DNA from: Nereocystis luetkeana
Lineage: Eukaryota; Sar; Phaeophyceae; Laminariales; Laminariaceae
Reading direction: 5' to 3'
Assembly: GCA_031213475.1 (NCBI GenBank)
Contig: JARUPZ010000005.1
Span: 3,759,732 to 3,823,731 of the forward strand
Length of the DNA: 64,000 nt
How positions within the stretch are numbered: the first letter of the stretch is position 1; each line of letters begins with the position of its first letter. Shown here piece by piece: positions 34,401-44,960 of this stretch. Under the pieces are notes generated by a model. That model made no database searches. It was not told the DNA's origin and saw nothing but the letters and a program-made list of their open reading frames with translations. A program made the position numbers and the translations under genes.

Positions 34401-37133
34401 ACTTTCCTACCAGTACGTACTTTATCCAACTTCTAGTGAAAAATAGATCTGTCGCCAATCAACCATCAATTCGATACTTGATCTGGGATACTTGATATAG
34501 AACGTAGTTCTACTGCACCTGTTAAGACTCCAACCGGCAACTTAAAATCATGTCTCCTATCACTCGCCGATTCGATACTTCATCTGCGTTTTGTATTTAA
34601 GTCGGCTGACTGTGTGGCGTCAACCGGCAGCAATCGATCTGTTTCAACACCTTGCGCCGTTACCGTTGATAACCGACCATATAATAGCACAATTGTCCGT
34701 CTATATCAGCCACCTGGTACTGGTATACTTTTCTGCTGCGGGCACGACTGCTTTACTGTCTCTACAACAGCTCTCTCTGCATCTACCGCGACCGAGATCA
34801 ACAGTCACGAGGCCCGAGCTTGTCTCCGGTCGTCCAGAACATATGGCAAGGCATACAGCAGGTATACAGCAGCAGCAACGGCTACGAGGCCCGAGCATGT
34901 GTGTTCGGTCACCGTTCAAAACTGGCGAGGTACACAGCAGCAGGACGAGGCTCGAGCGCATGGTTTGGTCGGGAAAAGGATTTACCATCGTAACAGCAGT
35001 ATTACTACGAAGAGCAGTAGTACTTCTCTCTCTTTCCATCTGTCTTGACCGAGATCAGCACCTACGAGGCCCGAGCGTGTGTTCGGTCGTCCGGAGTAAG
35101 TGGCAAGGTACACAGCAGCAGCAACGGCTACGAGGCCCAAACGTGATACACAGTAGCAGCCGCAGCAAGCTGTCAGCCCTTTCTGAATATTGTGCAAGCA
35201 AAAAAACTCAAAACACGTGAAATCCTCATCCCGACCAAACCATGCGCTCCAGCCTCGCCATGCTGATGTACACCGTGCCTTGAGCAGATAAACGCACCCC
35301 ATGGGGTGCGTTTACCTGTGTTCCCTACCCTGCCATTTATTTTAAACATTCGAACGCACGCGCGGGATTTCACAGACGAGGCGGCGGGTAGTTGACCCGC
35401 GCCCCGCCCAGCCAACACACCCCGTGTGCGTGTCAAGGATGGCCTTGCAGACCAGACACCGTGGAGTTTTGACTGAATAGACTAGCCAGGAAGCGGAGTG
35501 GGTCAGCCGGTCGTTCGTCAATCTGTCTGCTGTGAATCACAATCGATTGTTGTGGTCCGTGGCCCCCCATAACATGAGTCTGACGAGTCCATTCTCCATT
35601 ATGCATGTCGTACGACGTACGACGTACACCCGAAATGTAACGCCAAATAAATTAACCCGATGAAGCGATACAAGTTACCCCGCACGACATCAGGTTGGAT
35701 GACAAAGCGCACGCACGAGACGACCTGCAGGCAGCAACAAGCAATACGAGTAGATATTGTTCTCCGAGTGTTCAGTGTCAATTGCAGCAGGATGGAGGGG
35801 TAGACTCTACGACCGACACGCTACTGCTGTTGCACGATGCATACACTACACAAACAGCAGAACTCTACCGTTGATGCGAACTGATTTGAAACACTCGGTG
35901 GATACCAGGTCCCCATCCCCTAGATGGTACCGCCTCATTACACACAAGTTCAAGGTCAACATAGGTGTCTCACTCCGTTCCCCGAAGACTCGAGACACCG
36001 ACCCACCTCGGTGTGTCCTCCACACCACAACCACATAAGAGAGAACCTGCCCGGGGCTCCGCCCCACGTTGGCGTCCTGCCAATGAAGACAAGCGGCCTT
36101 CTTGCGGAATGTGTATACTGTACAGAACATGTACGTACAAACCTATACTATTACGGGGGACCATAGTTAATGGGACCTATGGTATACATAAAAAACTATA
36201 TATTTGACCATTTTTACTAACAATATTTGGTCCTATTAACTATGGTCCCCCGTAATATACGGAAACTTCACCTCTTTGGTTGGCTTTACCAAGAACTCTC
36301 GGTAACTCCACACACCGAGTGTTTGTCTCCTTTCGCAGTTGCACGTCTCAAAAAAGAGGGGGGTGATGTGGATACCAGGTCCCCTTCCCCTAGATAGTAC
36401 CGCCTCATGCCTCATTACACACAAGTTCAAGGTCAACATAGGTGTCTCACTCCGTTCCCCGAAGAGACACCGACCCACGTCGGTGTGTCCTCCAAACCAC
36501 AACCTCATACCTGGTAAGAGAGAACCTGCCGGGGGCTCCGCCCCACAACTCACGTAAGATAATCAGTCCTTATCGCCAAACTTTACAGGCGGGGCAGGGC
36601 GGAAGGGAGCAGCCGACAAACCCCCTTGTGCGAATCAAGGATGGCCTCGCTCCACGCATTATTATTGATTGAATTGAAGCACCAGGAAGCGGGGTGGGTC
36701 AGCCAAGCTAGAAGAAGAGTCACTGGGGCCCACGTGCAGAACAACCCTTCTGCGCGCTATGCCGTCGATCATGACCAGATGAGAGAAATTATAGTATACC
36801 CGCAAAGAGGCACGCGTACTTCCGTATTATGATGATTAACAATGCGATGAGGAAGTACTATTAAATACGACGTATTACTATTATTACAGACAGAGTAGTA
36901 TTATTAATAATAGTTGTACGAGTACCCCCAACAAGAATAAAATGTGGGTCATTCCAAAAGTGCAAAAATACAAAATCAAAATACCAGTACAAAAACAGGT
37001 TGTGCATATACAATTCTACTGGAACCAAGCTCTTCATCCTCACCGAGTTATAAAAACCAGCAGAGAAGCCTCCTGTAAACGCCCCATGGAACCTATCTTG
37101 CCGCTTGCTCGCAGATGTCCCCGCTGAAGCCAT
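28459..37133 (-). CDS. GPATCH1/TOUGH-like G-patch splicing factor, 5 exons found
   Basis: Exons on the minus strand: 37133-37044, 32195-32067, 31815-30547, 29886-29437 and 29127-28459, giving 868 residues; all introns are GT-AG, phase 0. The conserved order of the family is visible: RFHGAFTGGFSAGFYNS/VGSAEGWTPSTFTSSR (DUF1604 region), RPEDFMDDEDG, the G-patch (KKLLKTMGWREGQGVG, about residues 120-135), KDNLHG-like TNLHGIG, ASKFTSE, the WTPAPLLCRRLNVPVP segment, RPPIDLFKSVFESESES and a Lys/His/Arg-rich nuclear tail. Family members bind the spliceosome and stimulate a DEAH helicase through the G-patch. The usual N-terminal YGTALEP exon was not found, so the Met at 37133 may not be the true start. 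Intron 1 is 4.85 kb and packed with repeats. The stop is TGA at 28461-28459. Confidence 0.85.
32795..33050. repeat. Intron repeat family A, copy 1
   Basis: Shares, in order, AATCCCCAAATC, TTTTTGCCATCCCCTCCC, CATCAATTCGAT, AACCGGCA and CACTCACCGATTCGATACT with 34325-34610. Diverged, about 75 percent by eye. It lies in GPATCH1 intron 1. Confidence 0.6.
33345..33800. repeat. Intron repeat family B, copy 1 (long form)
   Basis: Starts GGCGAGGCAGCGGGGAGCGG and contains AACGCCAAATAAA and ATTGCAGCAGGATGGAGGGG near the right end. The same order is present at 35368-35800. Shorter copies of the left part are at 33915-34135 and 36575-36765. Confidence 0.65.
33915..34135. repeat. Intron repeat family B, copy 2 (short form)
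   Basis: Left part only: GGCGGGGCGGCGGGGAGCGG, CCCGCGCCCC, then AAGTCAAGGATAG and CCAGGAGGCGGCGTGGGTCA. Closest to copy 36575-36765, sharing GAAGAAG(A)GTC and CTGGGSCCCA phrases. Confidence 0.6.
34325..34610. repeat. Intron repeat family A, copy 2
   Basis: Same block order as 32795-33050, ending in CTCGCCGATTCGATACTTCA. Same orientation as copy 1. Confidence 0.6.
34788..35150. repeat. Imperfect tandem repeat with ACGAGGCCCGAGC core
   Basis: CCGAGATCARCA...ACGAGGCCCGAGC...GGTCGTCC...GGCAAGG...CAGCAGCAGCAACGGC occurs twice with a period of about 255 bp. Additional partial ACGAGGC units lie between. Inside GPATCH1 intron 1. Confidence 0.6.
35368..35800. repeat. Intron repeat family B, copy 3 (long form)
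   Basis: Parallel to 33345-33800 from the GAGGCGGCGGG start to ATTGCAGCAGGATGGAGGGG, including AACGCCAAATAAA. Confidence 0.65.
35894..36060. repeat. Intron repeat family C, copy 1
   Basis: GTGGATACCAGGTCCCC through CAAGGTCAACATAGGTGTCT to GGGGCTCCGCCCCAC is repeated almost exactly at 36368-36545 in the same orientation. A MITE (36151-36255) lies between the copies. Confidence 0.85.
36151..36255. mobile_element. TTACGGGGG MITE, copy 2
   Basis: 105 bp with matching TIRs (TTACGGGGGACCATAGTTAA at the left, its complement at the right), flanked by TA at 36149-36150 and 36256-36257. Inside GPATCH1 intron 1. Confidence 0.9.
36368..36545. repeat. Intron repeat family C, copy 2
   Basis: Near-identical to 35894-36060, with small indels (an extra CTCATGC, and TACCTGGTA in place of a shorter junction near 36509). 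Confidence 0.85.
36575..36765. repeat. Intron repeat family B, copy 4 (short form)
   Basis: CAGGCGGGGCAGGGCGGAAG, ATCAAGGATGGCCT and CCAGGAAGCGGGGTGGGTCA follow the order of 33915-34135. Confidence 0.6.
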
Positions 37134-37409
37134 TGTTGACGTCTGAACAGCAGTGCAGTGAATGGTGAACTGACGGCTCATGGGCCATGGGTAGGGGTCG
37201 ATGCTGGGCACCGTCTGTTTGGCCCCGTTCATGACATGCATCCAATAAAGTGGAAACCTTTTCGTACACTTTCAACTTTGTAACGGCTGTTGTTGCGGGT
37301 TGCGGAGTGATCTCAAGATCTCGAGAATCCGTAGATCTCGTACGGCAGCAGTACTGCAGCAGTAGTGCAGGAATAGTTGTACTTCATTATCTTCTGTACC
37401 TCGGTCACC
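37134..37409. promoter_or_regulatory. Short divergent intergenic region (candidate bidirectional promoter)
   Basis: The first Met of the GPATCH1-like gene (minus, 37133) and the Met of the secreted-protein gene (plus, 37410) are only 276 bp apart, head to head. A CCAAT-type ATCCAATAAAG lies near 37230 and no TATA box is obvious. If GPATCH1 has an unfound 5' exon, it would overlap the plus-strand gene instead. Confidence 0.4.
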
Positions 37410-39754
37410 ATGAAGGCTGGTCTGGTGATTGGTGTCAACATGATTCTCTCGGCAGGAATAGCCACTGCTGACGAGTGCCACAACCTATGCGCGGACGTGA
37501 AGAACAGCGTCAGTTTCAAATCTGGATGCAGCCCCTTTCGCAACTCGCTACCGAGACCTAAGGTTAGTGTGCTTCGTCGACTTCCTTAGCTCAAGGCACA
37601 CGTATCGCCCCCCACCCCCCTATGGTGCTGTGCTCGCGATGAACCTCGGTATCAGCTCTTCTCGGGTTTGCTAGGATTCTGAGTGATACTCGACGAGTAA
37701 CATGTACCAGGTAGTCGGTTTGCTCGCCTCTGTGCCGTAAAAGCACATTCACTCACGTTCTGCTCGTTCTCGGAATTATCTGCGCGCATTGCGGTGTCGC
37801 ACAGGTTGCACGATACTGCCAGGAAGGTTTCAGGGCGGCCGTCGACACGAATTGTTACGATGCCTGTCTTCACGGAGGACGGCTTCAATCATATCTCACT
37901 GATCGGCGCTTGGACGAAGTATGCGACCGCGCCCTCAAGGTGGCACCCAGGCCCCTATGCCACGACGCTTGCGTTCGCGGCTATCGCTCCGGAGCAGAGG
38001 ACATGTCTATTGCGCTACTGAAACGGATGGCCCAGGTAAACATTGACGCCACAAGTCTATGCTCAGGCAGCAGCGGCCTCGTAGGGCTTCCTCCTTCCGA
38101 GAGTATGGCAGACTAGTGGTCTCATCGGTTCAAGTTATTCACGAGAACAACATAGCAGTTACAATAGATACGTACCAACCGCCGATTAAAGTCAACGTAC
38201 AGTTGTACAGTAGTACTGCTGTACAGGTACAGCAGTATCGATGCACTCGTTCGCCCGCATAAACCACCCCTAAATACCGTACGTAATAAGGGGTGTCGTA
38301 TACCAGCTACGTACGTACCGGGTGCTGCTGTAGGTAGCCTTCGCAATGGAGTATGCAAACAACATACCAGGTATTACACACCCCACGTCGTCGGTGACGG
38401 CGTACACATAAGTGTACTGCTGCTGCCCTGCTGCGGGGCCTGCTGATCACACTCCAAATATCCCATTTACACCTATATAATCGTCCTACTTCTTCGTGAT
38501 GATACACCAACACACTTGTGAAGCCTTAGTATACCAGGCACGTAGACATTTTCTTCTGTGTTCGACTCCCGCTTGGAACAGCCATGTGTGCCGCTTTTAT
38601 ATCGACATATGATACAGTTTCTGATGCTGATTGTCGTTTGGACCGACGCATCTCGCAGGCGACCCCTGCCGTGCTCGAGTCACTGAAAGAAGAAGTTGCT
38701 GCTCAACAAGCGGCTCAAAGCACTCCCGACACTGTTGCTGCCGTTTCGACGCTTGAGGACCGAGCTGAGAAGGTGGGCCTATATGGTTGGCGACCGTACT
38801 TGTTCGTGTCCCTTTCTGTACGCGAATGTTTTGAGTGGAACAGTCATTCGTTTCCGCGAACGTATCATGGGCATCCACAAGGTTTAGGTGGAAAACACAT
38901 ACCACCGTAGGCACTTTTCGCGTATACCTGGTAAACAGGAAGCAGCGTTGCAAGAAAGGCAAGCGATTAAATACTCAAATCATGTTTGTACTTCAATGTT
39001 TCCCACCAACAGTCAGCCACCTCTACCGAAGCTGTGGTTACGAAGGCGATCGAACCTGTGATTGCCGAGGTAGGGGGGGAGACCGGAGCAAGTCCTACGG
39101 AAGAAGATATCCCTGACAGTGAAGAGAGAGAGACGGCGGAAAAGCTCGTGTCAGCACCAAAAGAGTACGAGGAGATTTGGCTTGTTGAAGAAAAAAACGG
39201 AGATCTCCCGTTGCCCATGGGTGAAGATATGAAGATTGAGAAAAACGAAGCCGTTGCCGACGAAGCGAAAAGTAGCTTCAGCACGATTGGGGAAGAAGAG
39301 CAAGATGGCCAGGACAAAGGCATCGACACGGATATCGAACAAGTGAGCCACTGCGTTTGGCCCCAGCGGGCTGGGCTCCCATGAGTGTTATGCCCATAGC
39401 CCTATTGCAGCCGTCGTGGGGTTGTTGACGTTACATACATTTGACCATCACATCATCCATGGTAAACCATTCGGTGATATCTCTAGTACATGGCTTTGGT
39501 GTTTGTTTCCAACTCACCTCCCGCTCAATTGTTTTTTGTTGTGGCAGGGCGACATCATGCTATCACTTCCTATCGCCGTGAACGAGGTGAACAAGGAGCT
39601 CGTCATTCTCAACAGCGACGACCCAACCGAACGAGTCCTCACGTTTTGCGCCGAAAACATGCCGGATGAGGGCGAGGACTGCGTAGACTATCTCCTTCGT
39701 GCGGTCGAAGACAAACTATACGGGTCCAGCGCCCCTGACGTGCACTTGGAGTAG
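37410..39754 (+). CDS. Unrecognised secreted/ER-luminal protein with 35-residue Cys repeats, 5 exons
   Basis: Exons: 37410-37562, 37805-38035, 38659-38772, 39013-39342 and 39548-39754, all GT-AG and all phase 0, giving 344 residues. Residues 1-20 look like a cleavable signal peptide (MKAGLVIGVNMILSAGIATA, then DE). The Cys-rich part has CX3C at 23/27, then two exact 35-residue repeats of C-X11-C-[YH]DA-C (Cys 56/68/72 and 91/103/107). Exon 3 is Ala/Gln/Glu-rich and probably helical. Exon 4 (residues 167-276) is strongly acidic. Exon 5 has two more Cys (FCAENMPDEGEDC) and ends VHLE, with no ER-retrieval signal. I do not recognise the family. The signal peptide and paired Cys suggest oxidising secretory-pathway folding. 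Confidence 0.6.
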
Positions 39755-42285
39755 TGTTATTTGGGAGGTACTAGGTCGTGCGATACACTAGCACTTTGGA
39801 TCAGAAAAGCCGAGGGAATCAGGACCCGCATCCTGAAGGAGTATCGTAGTCCAGAGAGGCATGGAGATTATTGTTTCGATGTGCACCCCTCGCCGGCCGA
39901 TGCGGGCACACCTTGGCGCAGTGAAACGCGCATAGTGCTTGGGAATTTGCTCAGTTTAGCTTTGCAGAGACAAGCTAGAGCAGGCAGTCTACGTAATACG
40001 TAGAGATAAGAAGATTCGTGTCTGCAGTTTTCTGATAGTACTCCAGCCAGACACTCGCTGTTTTAAGCGCTAGAAACCGGTCGAGTATATTTCACGTAGA
40101 ACCACGACTTACGATATCCCCGCTGAGGTTGTACTACAGGTGCCTTTTTTACCTAGTTGCAACAAAACGTACTGAAGACGACGCGAACAAGTTGAGGATC
40201 GTGGAATACAGCCTTGTCGCTCGTGTTTTATTATGGCGTTGCGCTAGGATGGTTGTGATGGCTATGATGGCCATTATGGCATCGTACCCGTGGCATGGGT
40301 TCAATCAAACTGAAAAATAGTACCGTTCTACGGTAACTGCATCTTCGTTGCGTACGGTAGAACTCGTGGTTAAGTACGACTTACAGATTAAAAAAGACGG
40401 GAATTTTTTCATCTCGAACCCATGTTTCGGTTGCTTCAGGGCCTCGCCGAAAAAAAACGTAGCCTCGTGAATTGCTGAAAGACACCAACCCCGCTCGGGG
40501 TACTTGACGGACGATACAGATCGCAAACCCCCCTCTTCTCCCGCCACCGAACAAATACAGCATGCTAGGAAATGTTCGACGTGTGGTAGGTTGTCATGAA
40601 CAAGAAACTTTGCCGTCTATGGTCACTCCCTGGTATATTCTTCACTGTTCCCCACCTGCCCTCGTGTTGCTGTACCTAAAAACATCCCATATACATAGAC
40701 GCTGCATTGCTCTAGGGAAGGGGTTTGCTTAGTTGCAATAACAGAACTTGTTCGATCGGTGCGGTGTAGTATGTGGGTGGGGGTGACATTAGCATAGTCA
40801 TCGCCACAGGCAAAAACACAGCCAATACCACGTTTGAGTTATATGCTCACAGTCGCATTGTGTATAGTATGCTACTCGTATATATGCGGTATAGCTAACG
40901 ACACTATCGAGCTACACTACTGTACAGATTGATTACTTGAACAAGGTGAATTGTGGGCAACACCTTGGGGTGGGTTACCCGAGGTCAATTGCATGCCTGG
41001 AGAGAGCTTGATATTCACCTTGGGGGTACTGTTTAGATGCACACGTGTTGTATTGTTGAAGAGAGATAATAAAAAGTGCTCCCAGGGGAAGTGCTCTCGG
41101 CACTTTAGTTAACGACGCCCCCGGGGGCAACATTAAGTTTATTGGGCTAAAGAGCTCCCGAAAATAAGAAGGACTATACCGCTTGCGACCACGGGGGATG
41201 TAGGATAGTAGTAGTAGACATGCCTGAAGGTTGTCTACAACATACCCTCAAGCGGTGGGCGCCATCCATCGCTTTTCACCCGATGTACAGATGTGTTCGC
41301 GTTTTCAACAATCTTGATCTCTCTAAATATATTGTGGGGGCACAGTACGTTAAATCTACCCAGAAAAAAAACAATACAAAGCACACTACGGCGCACGATG
41401 ATGGCGACCGTATGATGCTATTAATAGTATTGAAGTGCTAGTAGTACAATCACACGTCGTGTGTCTCGTCTACAAATAGCGCCTATAGCGTTGATAATTT
41501 TTATGCGCTGAAAGCATCGCCCAACACGTGCGAAGCGACTGGCTGGGATACACATATATTTTTCTTTCCAGGCTTGCCTATTAAACAGATCCGCGTTGTT
41601 ACTGACGTTTGTTGTTTGTGTGCTTGTTTGGAGGAACCTTGTTCGCATTATCCAATTCAAGGGTATACTAGACCTGAGAAACGCGAGGCCCGCCTCTTGC
41701 CTCTTCTTTAAACCCTGCATGTATGCCCGCAGTATTCTTTATATTCCGAGTATACTCGGAGCATCGAGTACATTTTGTACTCCGATTATTGAGAGTTTGC
41801 AGTGCTGGCGGCCTAAATACTGCGAGTATTGAGAGCACGAGAATTACTGAAGGCCCAAACACTGCGTGTACTGGGCGCGTATGAGCAGTACAGGACTCCG
41901 AGCACAAGGAGTACCCGCCGTACAAACATCCGGAGTACTTGGAGTATTCAGAGCATCAAGTATTGAACCCGTAAATACCGCGAGTACTCACAGTATATAT
42001 CCCCAAAATACTGCCAGTACTTTAGGTACTCCAGATGCCCCCCCCCCCAAGTAAGTTTTCTCCTACTCCCACTCCATGCGAATGATTTCTGCAATTAAAC
42101 GGGGATGACAATATCGCAACGGTGTACAGATAGATGGTTGAATTATAGTTCATACCATACTCTTGTACTTGATACTCCGAGCTCTCGGAAGTACTCTACT
42201 TTGCTCCTATTAATAGGCACTGGGAGCATCTGTGAAACCCTGGTACCAGTACTTGAAACACCTACTGGGTTATACGTATACAGTA
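39755..42285. other. Gene-free region
   Basis: No supported gene. TATTAATA octamers at 41419 and 42208. The stretch 41730-42030 is rich in short GAGTACT/AGTATTC phrases. No domain-bearing ORF. Confidence 0.4.
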
Positions 42286-42638
42286 CCGGCCCGCTAGTAA
42301 GAAACTGAAAAATCGGCCTGAGGCTGGGTTTCTTATTTTTCTGGGAGCATGAGCATCATTTTCTTAAATGCTCCTTTCTTATTTTCCTGGGAAAATGAAC
42401 ATGATTTTCTTAAAAGCGCCTTCCTTATTTTTGCCAGCAACGTTCAATGTTGTTTTCTTCCTCAATTTCGAATCCGTCTCTTCTCTTCTGACGTTATTCT
42501 CAATATCATAGCGTATACGCCCCCATCTACGCCCGAATTACCCCGATAAACCATGAGGCTGCTCGTGGTCTTGCAGGCGCACATTAGGGGTGCGCTTCCT
42601 ACCCCCTGCGCGAATCGGCCCGACGTCGCTTATCCCGT

Positions 42639-43400
42639 TCAGGCTACCCCCTCCCCCCACCGGCGAACTCTCGATCGTACTACCGACCCCCCTCCCTCTC
42701 CCGACCCTTCCTCCTCCTCCTCCTCTTCGGACTTAACGCGCATGCGCTTCCTACCCCCCGCGCGAATCGGCCCAACGTCGCTCATGTCGTTCAGGTTACT
42801 CCCCTTTCCCCCCGACGAACCCTCGATCGTACTACCGACCCCCCCTCCTCCCGACTCCTCCTCCTCCTCCTCCTCCTCCTCCTCCTCCTCCTCCTCCTCC
42901 TCCTCCTCCTCCTCTTCCTCGTCCTGGAACTCGTTCTCGTCCTCGCTCTCGCTGTCCTCTGAAGAGTCCTTATCGGCGCAGCGCGATAGCAGCACCCACG
43001 ATCCCCCTGCCGCGACCCCATCCACCGAGTACTTCGCCAGCAGAAGTTTCATGCTACGTGTGCTGCCGTCGGTCTCGAGAAACACCCTGAAGTCGTAGAG
43101 GTGGCTTGTGCGTGCTTGGGCCTTTCGTGTGATGATCCCCCTGAACCAACCCATCCCGAGCCGAAGCAGTATCTCTTGGTTAACAAGATTCTGAGTGAGG
43201 GCGGCAGGTGCTGAGCTTACAAAATAATAACCGTCAGGGGTTTCAAACGGCAGTAAGTCCTCGTCGCCAGCGATGTCGACGTCCATGTCCAGCACAGCCT
43301 CCTCATCAACCTCTTGCTCCGTCTCGCTCTCACTCTCCTTCTCGTCGCGTGAACCTGGCGGGTTCTCCTCGTCCGCGGGAGCAGGCGAGATCGGTAGCAC
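42639..43400 (-). CDS. Transposon-borne ORF with poly-Glu tract, function unknown (C-terminal part)
   Basis: 253 codons. The Glu/Asp-rich start is followed by PFETPDGYYFVSSAPAALTQ, GWFRGIITRKA and YDFRVFLETDGSTRSMKLLL. This GW...G/YxF...DGS pattern is reminiscent of Tudor/SH3-like folds. A run of about 24 Glu is encoded by (CTC)n at 42853-42915. A basic and acidic low-complexity tail ends the protein. The frame upstream of 43400 remains open in sense (PLYVDTTPEPLEDV), and a one-base shift near 43440 would join it to 43860-43426, so the two are probably one gene. No catalytic motif seen. Confidence 0.5.
   Translation of the reverse strand: MLPISPAPADEENPPGSRDEKESESETEQEVDEEAVLDMDVDIAGDEDLLPFETPDGYYFVSSAPAALTQNLVNQEILLRLGMGWFRGIITRKAQARTSHLYDFRVFLETDGSTRSMKLLLAKYSVDGVAAGGSWVLLSRCADKDSSEDSESEDENEFQDEEEEEEEEEEEEEEEEEEEEEESGGGGVGSTIEGSSGGKGSNLNDMSDVGPIRAGGRKRMRVKSEEEEEEEGSGEGGGSVVRSRVRRWGEGVA
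42853..42915. repeat. (CTC)n microsatellite inside ORF (poly-Glu)
   Basis: About 21 CTC units on the plus strand encode the Glu run of the minus-strand ORF. Confidence 0.95.
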
Positions 43401-43425
43401 GTCCTCCAGCGGTTCCGGTGTAGTA

Positions 43426-43860
43426 TCAACATATAAAGGCTTTGCATGCTACAGCCGCAGTAGGATCCGGTGATGGCACCGATTGTGCTTGCGAGGCCTG
43501 TGCAGGAGCCGCCGCTGTCGAGCTAGTCTGGCTGACCGGTGGTATCTCGCTTATCACGTTGCTAATGTCCTCAATGCACTCCTGCTCGTCGCTCGTACCA
43601 TCGCAGCGCAGTGCCCATGCCTGGCTCAGTAAGCCCATAACCTCGTCTGTGACTACCCCATCTTTCGTTCTGGTCTTCAAAAGTTGGAACTGGTCTGTGG
43701 TCAACGCTCCCTTGTGCCTCAGCTTGCCCAACTCGGCCTTGACGCGGAGTAAGGCCGCAGCGTTCATGGGCAACAACAGCGCTTGCCGCTTGGCTCTTGC
43801 CTCACGCGGGCGCAGCTGCGGAGCTGCGGAGCTGCGCGCGCCGAGCAAGAGTTCTACCAC
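43426..43860 (-). CDS. Transposon-borne ORF, function unknown (N-terminal part)
   Basis: 144 codons from 43860, more likely starting at the internal Met of MNAAALLRVKAELGKL. A helical segment follows (KGALTTDQFQLLKTRTKDG), resembling short SHOCT-like oligomerisation helices in style only. It then runs through an acidic ECIEDISNVISEIPPVS and ends Ala/Ser/Pro-rich at 43426. Just before the stop, the +1 frame continues into the 43400-42639 ORF, suggesting a single frameshift in one longer protein. Confidence 0.45.
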   Translation of the reverse strand: MVELLLGARSSAAPQLRPREARAKRQALLLPMNAAALLRVKAELGKLRHKGALTTDQFQLLKTRTKDGVVTDEVMGLLSQAWALRCDGTSDEQECIEDISNVISEIPPVSQTSSTAAAPAQASQAQSVPSPDPTAAVACKAFIC

Positions 43861-44194
43861 AGACGGTCGGCTTTTTTTGTGGGACTGTCAAAAGCGTGTA
43901 ACCCCCGTTCGTTCTTGCACGATTTTGTTTTTTTGAAATATTCGTCATCCAAGCCACAATTGATTCGTACCTGAGGACTGACAACACTGCGAAACAGCCA
44001 GTGTACAGTAGTACAGAAAAATGAGAGAGTATACTGTACTGCACCCCACATATCTTGGGGCACGGTGGGCCGCCAGGGGAAGGGTTGCTCTTTCTTAAGT
44101 TGCGGCAGATGCCGAGGCTGGGCCGTTTCTTAAGTTTGTCTAAAATTTGAGGCTGATTTTCTTACTGACACGTTTCTTACTAGCGGGCCGGTAC

Positions 44195-44405
44195 TACGTA
44201 TAGGTCTTTCAAGCAATACGCCATCCTCTTCCCGTGTATTCCAAATCCTTTGGTTTTACAGGCCTTCCAGACCACCCTGATGAGCCGTATAAGCAGACCT
44301 ATACGTATAGGCCTTTCAATCAATACGCCATCCTCTTCCCGTGTATACCAAATCCTTTGGTTTTACAGGCCTTCCAGACCACCCTGATGAGCCGTATAAG
44401 CAGAA
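44195..44405. repeat. 107-bp tandem duplication beside the transposon
   Basis: TACGTATAGG(T/C)CTTTCAA starts at 44195 and again at 44302. The units then agree through CCTGATGAGCCGTATAAGCAG with only a few differences. The first unit begins right after the TA flanking the 42286-44191 element. Confidence 0.9.
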
Positions 44406-44559
44406 ACACAGAAGACTCGGGGGAACACCGGTTCCACGAACTAAAACACGAATCTAAGATGCAGCTACCCAGAACCCACCCCCCATACCTATAATCTACA
44501 AGGCTACAAAGCGGCTACGAATCCTCCGATATGAACGTCAAAGTGGGGAAATGAGAGAC

Positions 44560-44960
44560 ACCTTGCCCGTAAGGGGCTCGAAAAACGCCAGACGCCGAAG
44601 ATCCCGAAGCATCCCCACCGAGGACGGGGTGAGGGGGGGGTATACTCATGTCATGCATGGCCGTAGTCGTGCCGGGAAGGGGGGGGGGGGGGGGTACTCA
44701 TACCTTGCATGGCCGTAATCGTATAAACATGGATCCTCGCACCCTTACAATACCGGGATGGAGCACGTCGGGTGCCTGGGTGGGGGGGGCGGGCGAAAAT
44801 TCATTCTTGGAAGTAAAAAGACACAAGCTACCGCTACATCCCCAGCGAGGGGAAAGGGCGGGGTGAAAAGGCATACGGAAAGCGGAGGAACCTAAGCTAC
44901 CCCTACACCCCCAGCGGGGGACGGGGAGCGGGGGGGGGGCTGCATTCGGAGAACGGAACA
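44560..44960. repeat. G/C-rich dispersed repeat cluster with long G runs
   Basis: Several units of the form GGGGGTACTCAT...GCATGGCCGTA (44640-44710) and CTACxxCTACAxCCCCAGCG (44828-44925). The second is the inverted partner of the 4590-4740 repeat. Runs of 10-16 G may be mis-sized in the assembly. Confidence 0.55.

Larger units (their letters stand above)
42286..44191. mobile_element. TIR DNA transposon, 1.9 kb, carrying an unknown ORF pair
   Basis: The first 20 bp at each end are identical inverted repeats, CCGGCCCGCTAGTAAGAAAC. More diffuse inverted similarity extends inward (GGCCTGAGGCTGGG against its complement near 44120). TA flanks both ends (42284-42285, 44192-44193). Inside are two minus-strand ORFs (43860-43426 and 43400-42639) with no visible transposase. 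It is therefore a non-autonomous element with a passenger gene, or a family whose transposase I do not recognise. Confidence 0.75.
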
